In this document: piece by piece, positions 4,411 through 7,850 of the stretch
How positions within the stretch are numbered: position 1 is the first letter of the stretch
How the letters are laid out: every line of letters starts with the position of its first letter
NCBI GenBank assembly: GCA_021846725.1
Contig: JAJZWK010000074.1
Location: 1-7,850 of the forward strand
Length of the DNA stretch: 7,850 nt
From: Actinomycetes bacterium
Lineage (GTDB): Bacteria; Actinomycetota; Acidimicrobiia; Acidimicrobiales; JAMCPL01
Direction of reading: 5' to 3'
Position numbers and translations under genes: made by a program
Notes under the pieces: generated by a model
What the model was told of the DNA's origin: nothing
The model's database searches: none
Seen by the model: only the letters and a program-made list of their open reading frames with translations

Positions 4411-6732
4411 TCACCGAGCAGCAAGCGCAGCCTCTCGTACGGTAGCGGCAAAATCTATAGCCCTTGATTCCAGGTTGGAATGAGAAAGCTGAGCTCTTGC
4501 GACTACCGTAGCACCCTTCTGTTCAAATGCCTTTGCAAGACCATCGACTAAGTTCCTGGGAGACACACCATAAGTACAGAATACCGCTACACGCTTACCG
4601 CCGAGCCTGGGCAACCCCTCCATCCATGCTCTAGTGGTCTTGGCTGGCTTGATACCGGCAAATATAAAGCCCTCTACCCAGGTACCGAGTACGATAAGAT
4701 CTGCCCATGCAATCTCTGCAAGTCCTACCCTGGAAATTGGTAGAAACTTCACTGCCGCCCCCCTGCCCTTCAAAGAACCGGCAATAGCAGAAGCTGCCTT
4801 TTCGGTGTGACCTGTTAGCGAATCGTAGACAACCAGCACTCTCTTAGCACCTCGCTCCTGTGGCATTGCAGGTGCTCCAGCGCCTCCCTCCATACCACCT
4901 ACCTCTACGTCATCTACCTCTACGTTACCCGGTATGCCATCCGAGCCAGTGCCCAAAGATCGCTTTGGCTCTATCTTTCCTGAGAAAGACGGGCGAGATG
5001 GGTGCGATCTCAAGATTGCCTCAGCTGCCCGCTTCCCCTGCGACATCGCCTCTACCACCGTAGATGGCCCTATCAGTGCATCTCCCGCTACCCATATACG
5101 TTCACGCACTGCAAGCGAGGCCGATACCAGACCAACCTCCCTATTTATAGAGAGAGTCCCTACAGGGTTGGAATTGCAAAATGCCGATGCGCTATTGTGA
5201 AGAATCCCGCTTGCTACCCAACGCCTATCAGGCATACCTTTTGCAACTTTACGTACAGGGGTACCAGGCAGTAATTTGGCCAGTTCTGGATCCAGCCTGT
5301 AACCCATTGCCATGACCACAAGATCGACCTCTATCGTACGCTTCTTGTCATTAAGCACCTTTGGAAGCTTGGTCCTATCTTTCTGTACGGTAGAAGCTAG
5401 CACAGCTCTCTTTACTTTGCCGTCATCGCCTTGAAGCTCGACAAGCGTACTGGAAAAACTCGACACTACACCTTCGGATTCAGCTTCAGCCAACTCATCT
5501 GGTCTCACTAGTGCAAACTTCCTGTCCAGCCAGTCCACGCAGGTAGCACTCGCCGCACCTAGGCGCATAGCCGAGCGGGCTACGTCCATAGCGGTATTGC
5601 CTGCCCCAAGTACTAGTACTCTAGGTCCCTTATGGGCATTCCCAGCAATTCCTCCAGCAACTCCAGGCAGCCCGACCTCTTCTATGCCCTCTCTCGCAGC
5701 CAAAGCATCTTTGGCACGCTTCAAGAACCAAGTTGCATCCACTACCCCGTCAAGGTCAGCGCCCGGAACCGGAAGTCTGATTGGGATGCTTGCGCCATGA
5801 CACATTATTACTGCATCCATCTCCTTGAGCAACCTATCCATATCGCCGTCCTTGACCTCTACACCCAACCGAATATTCACTCCAGCAGCTTTCAGAGTCT
5901 CCAACGGTCTCATAGCCACCTCATCGGGCAGGGTAAAGTCTGGTATGCCCCATCTGGGTAGCCCTCCAGCTATATCGTCCTTTTCGTACAGGGTAACTGA
6001 GGCTCCCGCCTGCACCAGGGTAGACGCTGCTGCAATGCCTGCTGGCCCTGCACCTACTATACCGACCGTCATACCCTCACCTTCATTCGATAGACGCTGC
6101 AGGGGAGGTACCGGTTCATTATCGGTAATGAATCTCTCTATAAGACCTATAGCTACTGGTCTTTCTCCTGCAAGCGACCACGTACAGGAGCCCTCACACT
6201 GAGCTGCCTGATCACAAACCCGTGAGCATATATCAGGGAGAAAAGAGGTATTACGCAATATAGAATGCGCACGAGAAAGGTCATTATCACGAACAGCCCG
6301 CATAAACCCCGGAATATCATTGTGTGCAGGACAGCCTCTCATGCAGGTAGGATCGGGGCAGTCGAGGCATCGCTCTGCCTCCCGGCGAGCTGCTTCAAAC
6401 GACTCTATACCCTTGCGCATCTCCTCATTGTGACCGAGCACCGAATCGAGGTGTAACTCCTCACGCTCCACCCTCTCACCTGCTAGTACCGGGCCGTCGA
6501 TAACGATAGCGGAAAATGGGCAGGTGCGCTCGCACTGCCTGCATCCCACACAAAGACTGTCATCTCCCTGGACAATCCAGAGATCGGTGTTCATGGTAAG
6601 AGCACCCTGCGGGCACCTGATTACACATTCCTGACAGCCGGCACAGCGCTCTGCTACCACCTGTATAGATGGCATAGCAGTATCAGAACCACCGACCACC
6701 TTGGATAGCTGCCTCTCTTCTGTTACAGTCAT
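4411..6732 (-). CDS. Ferredoxin-GltD-like oxidoreductase-flavodoxin fusion
   Basis: A 773-residue multi-cofactor electron-transfer protein, with no membrane segments seen. Residues 22-80 form a two-cluster ferredoxin: C30-C33-C36-C40 and C61-C64-C67-C71, both CxxCxxCxxxCP-like. Residues about 100-215 form the cysteine-rich domain of the GltD/dihydropyrimidine dehydrogenase family (C122, C125, C130, C134; C169, C173, C179, C183), which should hold two more [4Fe-4S] clusters. FAD binding is shown by GIVGAGPAGIAAAS (about 224) and WVAGDALIGPSTVVEAMSQG (about 547); NAD(P)H binding by VLGAGNTAMDVA (374). After a Gly/Glu-rich linker (about 583-628), residues 630-773 form a flavodoxin with phosphate loop DSLTGHTEKA. 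The architecture implies NAD(P)H, FAD, four Fe-S clusters and FMN in one chain. Donor and acceptor are unknown; it is not a simple glutamate synthase subunit. It is second in an operon, 42 nt after the membrane Fe-S protein, with a good Shine-Dalgarno. Confidence 0.9.
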   Translation of the reverse strand: MTVTEERQLSKVVGGSDTAMPSIQVVAERCAGCQECVIRCPQGALTMNTDLWIVQGDDSLCVGCRQCERTCPFSAIVIDGPVLAGERVEREELHLDSVLGHNEEMRKGIESFEAARREAERCLDCPDPTCMRGCPAHNDIPGFMRAVRDNDLSRAHSILRNTSFLPDICSRVCDQAAQCEGSCTWSLAGERPVAIGLIERFITDNEPVPPLQRLSNEGEGMTVGIVGAGPAGIAAASTLVQAGASVTLYEKDDIAGGLPRWGIPDFTLPDEVAMRPLETLKAAGVNIRLGVEVKDGDMDRLLKEMDAVIMCHGASIPIRLPVPGADLDGVVDATWFLKRAKDALAAREGIEEVGLPGVAGGIAGNAHKGPRVLVLGAGNTAMDVARSAMRLGAASATCVDWLDRKFALVRPDELAEAESEGVVSSFSSTLVELQGDDGKVKRAVLASTVQKDRTKLPKVLNDKKRTIEVDLVVMAMGYRLDPELAKLLPGTPVRKVAKGMPDRRWVASGILHNSASAFCNSNPVGTLSINREVGLVSASLAVRERIWVAGDALIGPSTVVEAMSQGKRAAEAILRSHPSRPSFSGKIEPKRSLGTGSDGIPGNVEVDDVEVGGMEGGAGAPAMPQERGAKRVLVVYDSLTGHTEKAASAIAGSLKGRGAAVKFLPISRVGLAEIAWADLIVLGTWVEGFIFAGIKPAKTTRAWMEGLPRLGGKRVAVFCTYGVSPRNLVDGLAKAFEQKGATVVARAQLSHSNLESRAIDFAATVREAALAAR
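4899..4925. repeat. 12-bp direct repeat in the linker of the fusion protein
   Basis: CTACCTCTACGT occurs at 4899-4910 and 4914-4925 with a 15-bp period. On the coding strand it gives the linker sequence VEVDDVEVGG, so the period keeps the frame. It lies between the oxidoreductase and flavodoxin domains. Confidence 0.7.
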
Positions 6733-6742
6733 AATTCAAAAT

Positions 6743-6749
6743 CTCCTTT
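6743..6749 (-). promoter_or_regulatory. Ribosome binding site of the fusion oxidoreductase
   Basis: The minus strand reads AAAGGAG, with a 10-nt spacer to ATG 6732. It lies inside the 42-nt gap after the upstream gene, supporting translation from a shared transcript. Confidence 0.7.
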
Positions 6750-6774
6750 CCTATTCCGTTCCGTCACGATTCAA

Positions 6775-7850
6775 TCACGATGCAGCATGCATAGGGATGT
6801 AAAGAAGCAACATACTCATACCTATAGCCAAGACCATGAATATCGACATCATTTTGGCTACTACAGGGCGGTCGGTCAGCATTGCAATATCTCTCTTGAA
6901 TATCCTCTTCATCACCCACAACGAGAGAACCAAACCTATTGCCATCACTCCAAGCTGGATGCCAACTATCTGCCACCCTATATAGGAAGGCAGGTTGTCA
7001 AAGCTCTTCACGTGCTGAGCAAATATCGTCATATTGTACCAACCGGTATGTATACCAAGCTCACCAAGTACGGAACTCACTACCCTTGGAGTGTGCTTGA
7101 TGAACCTGGGCAACTGCCTGGCAAGATAATCTGCAGCCGTCACAGGTATCAGCGCGTAAGCAAACGGTACATACCACTGCTTCCATGAAGAAGCAATCCT
7201 CTTCTTGGCAGTTTGTTTGGCGGTCTGTGGATGCAATCCGGTACTACCAAACGTAGTGCTAGCACCATCACTGTCGCCATCGCCATACTGCGCTGACTGA
7301 CCATCGCCGCTTGAGTCACCGCGCACCAGTGTACCGACACCTCCAGCTCCTCCTAGCACGCTATTATGATCCAGGCTACTCTCCGAACCTGCTCCAGCAT
7401 AGGCTAACCTGCCTGATGATGCAGCCGATGAAGTGTTTATCAGAAGCCCTTCGCTCACTTCGCCATATGCCGTAGTACGCCCATCTATGGAGTTGTCATA
7501 AGCTGTGCTCACGCTCTGCCTGCGCGCTGCCACTGCCCGTATAGCCAGCCCCGCACCGACTACCACCAGTGCAAAGACCGCTATAAGCCCAAGGTAATCT
7601 ATAGGATTGGGATAGGGGATACCTGTGTACTTGGTAAGCCATGCATCTGCAGTAGCGTATATGTTCAAAGCATTCACCTGCTGAAAGACGACCAGACCAA
7701 TAAGTAGCGCTATGACCAGAGCAATGTCCACTCGGCGCCTGGATGGAGCAACCACCGATGTAAGTGGCTTTTGAACAAAGAGGCCGACATTGTCATAAGG
7801 GCAGGCCTTGTAGCATTCGCTGCACAGACCGCACAGCAGATTTGAATCGG
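6775..7850 (-). CDS. Membrane iron-sulfur protein, N-terminus beyond the right edge
   Basis: The frame is open to the window edge, giving 357 visible residues; the true start lies outside. The apparent GTG start at 7755 has no Shine-Dalgarno and would cut off a [4Fe-4S] motif, CGLCSECYKACP (visible C6, C9, C12, C16; 7833-7798). Five membrane segments follow, at about 40-59, 84-107, 225-243, 289-314 and 330-351. Between the second and third lies a Gly/Ser/Asp-rich insert of about 100 residues (111-209) that looks disordered. A ferredoxin motif joined to membrane helices recalls NapH/FixG/FesM-type polyferredoxins, which pass electrons at the membrane, but no specific family is confirmed. The gene comes first in a likely operon with the soluble fusion oxidoreductase, so the two may be redox partners. 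Membrane Fe-S nature is confident; role is inferred. Confidence 0.82.
   Translation of the reverse strand, partial: DSNLLCGLCSECYKACPYDNVGLFVQKPLTSVVAPSRRRVDIALVIALLIGLVVFQQVNALNIYATADAWLTKYTGIPYPNPIDYLGLIAVFALVVVGAGLAIRAVAARRQSVSTAYDNSIDGRTTAYGEVSEGLLINTSSAASSGRLAYAGAGSESSLDHNSVLGGAGGVGTLVRGDSSGDGQSAQYGDGDSDGASTTFGSTGLHPQTAKQTAKKRIASSWKQWYVPFAYALIPVTAADYLARQLPRFIKHTPRVVSSVLGELGIHTGWYNMTIFAQHVKSFDNLPSYIGWQIVGIQLGVMAIGLVLSLWVMKRIFKRDIAMLTDRPVVAKMMSIFMVLAIGMSMLLLYIPMHAAS

Noticed and set aside
5632..6202. Open frames on the plus strand, 5632-5961 (109 aa) and 5825-6202 (125 aa)
   Set aside because: They lie antisense to the well-supported FAD and cysteine-rich domains of the fusion oxidoreductase and show no recognisable motif.
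6787..7188. 133-residue open frame on the plus strand
   Set aside because: It is antisense to the membrane helices of the Fe-S membrane protein, has no ribosome binding site that I can see and no domain signature.

Overview
The window reads as a piece of an actinobacterial chromosome of roughly even base composition. The strongest lineage clue is a complete MarP-type protease, with a CvpA membrane domain fused to a trypsin-like domain and two spaced cysteines, which is characteristic of Actinobacteria. A GH15 enzyme of the bacterial trehalase/glucoamylase type fits this. The moderate G+C and heavy use of the Ile codon ATA are unlike Mycobacterium or Streptomyces. A lower-GC lineage such as the acidophilic Acidimicrobiia is one possibility, but this is inference and was not tested. 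No rRNA, tRNA, CRISPR array, insertion sequence or phage gene was seen.

Layout. Positions 1-50 hold the likely start of a minus-strand gene cut by the left edge, behind a strong Shine-Dalgarno. Next is an RDD-family membrane protein on the minus strand (181-981) with a long low-complexity N-terminus. It is divergent from marP on the plus strand (1110-2282). The shared 128-bp promoter region holds matching extended -10 boxes (TGCTAARAT) and a perfect 12-bp tandem repeat. After marP comes a 177-bp gap with three copies of a 20-21 bp sequence that is also the 3' end of marP. The third copy abuts the ribosome binding site of a GH15 glycoside hydrolase (plus, 2460-4349).

The GH15 gene converges on a two-gene minus-strand electron-transfer unit, across a short gap rich in inverted repeats. 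The upstream gene of that unit is a membrane protein with a [4Fe-4S] ferredoxin motif. It is cut by the right edge; the apparent GTG start at 7755 is internal, and the frame stays open to the window end with a CxxCxxCxxxCP motif. Forty-two bases downstream lies a 773-residue fusion of a 2x[4Fe-4S] ferredoxin, a GltD-like FAD/NAD(P)H oxidoreductase with its own cysteine-rich region, and a C-terminal flavodoxin.

How the genes work together. The right-hand pair plausibly forms a module that moves electrons between NAD(P)H, iron-sulfur clusters, flavins and the membrane. The left part looks like envelope or stress housekeeping (RDD protein, MarP) plus alpha-glucoside or trehalose breakdown. No functional link between the two halves is evident beyond adjacency. 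The most unusual features are the fusion oxidoreductase with its membrane iron-sulfur partner, and the reiterated marP tail.
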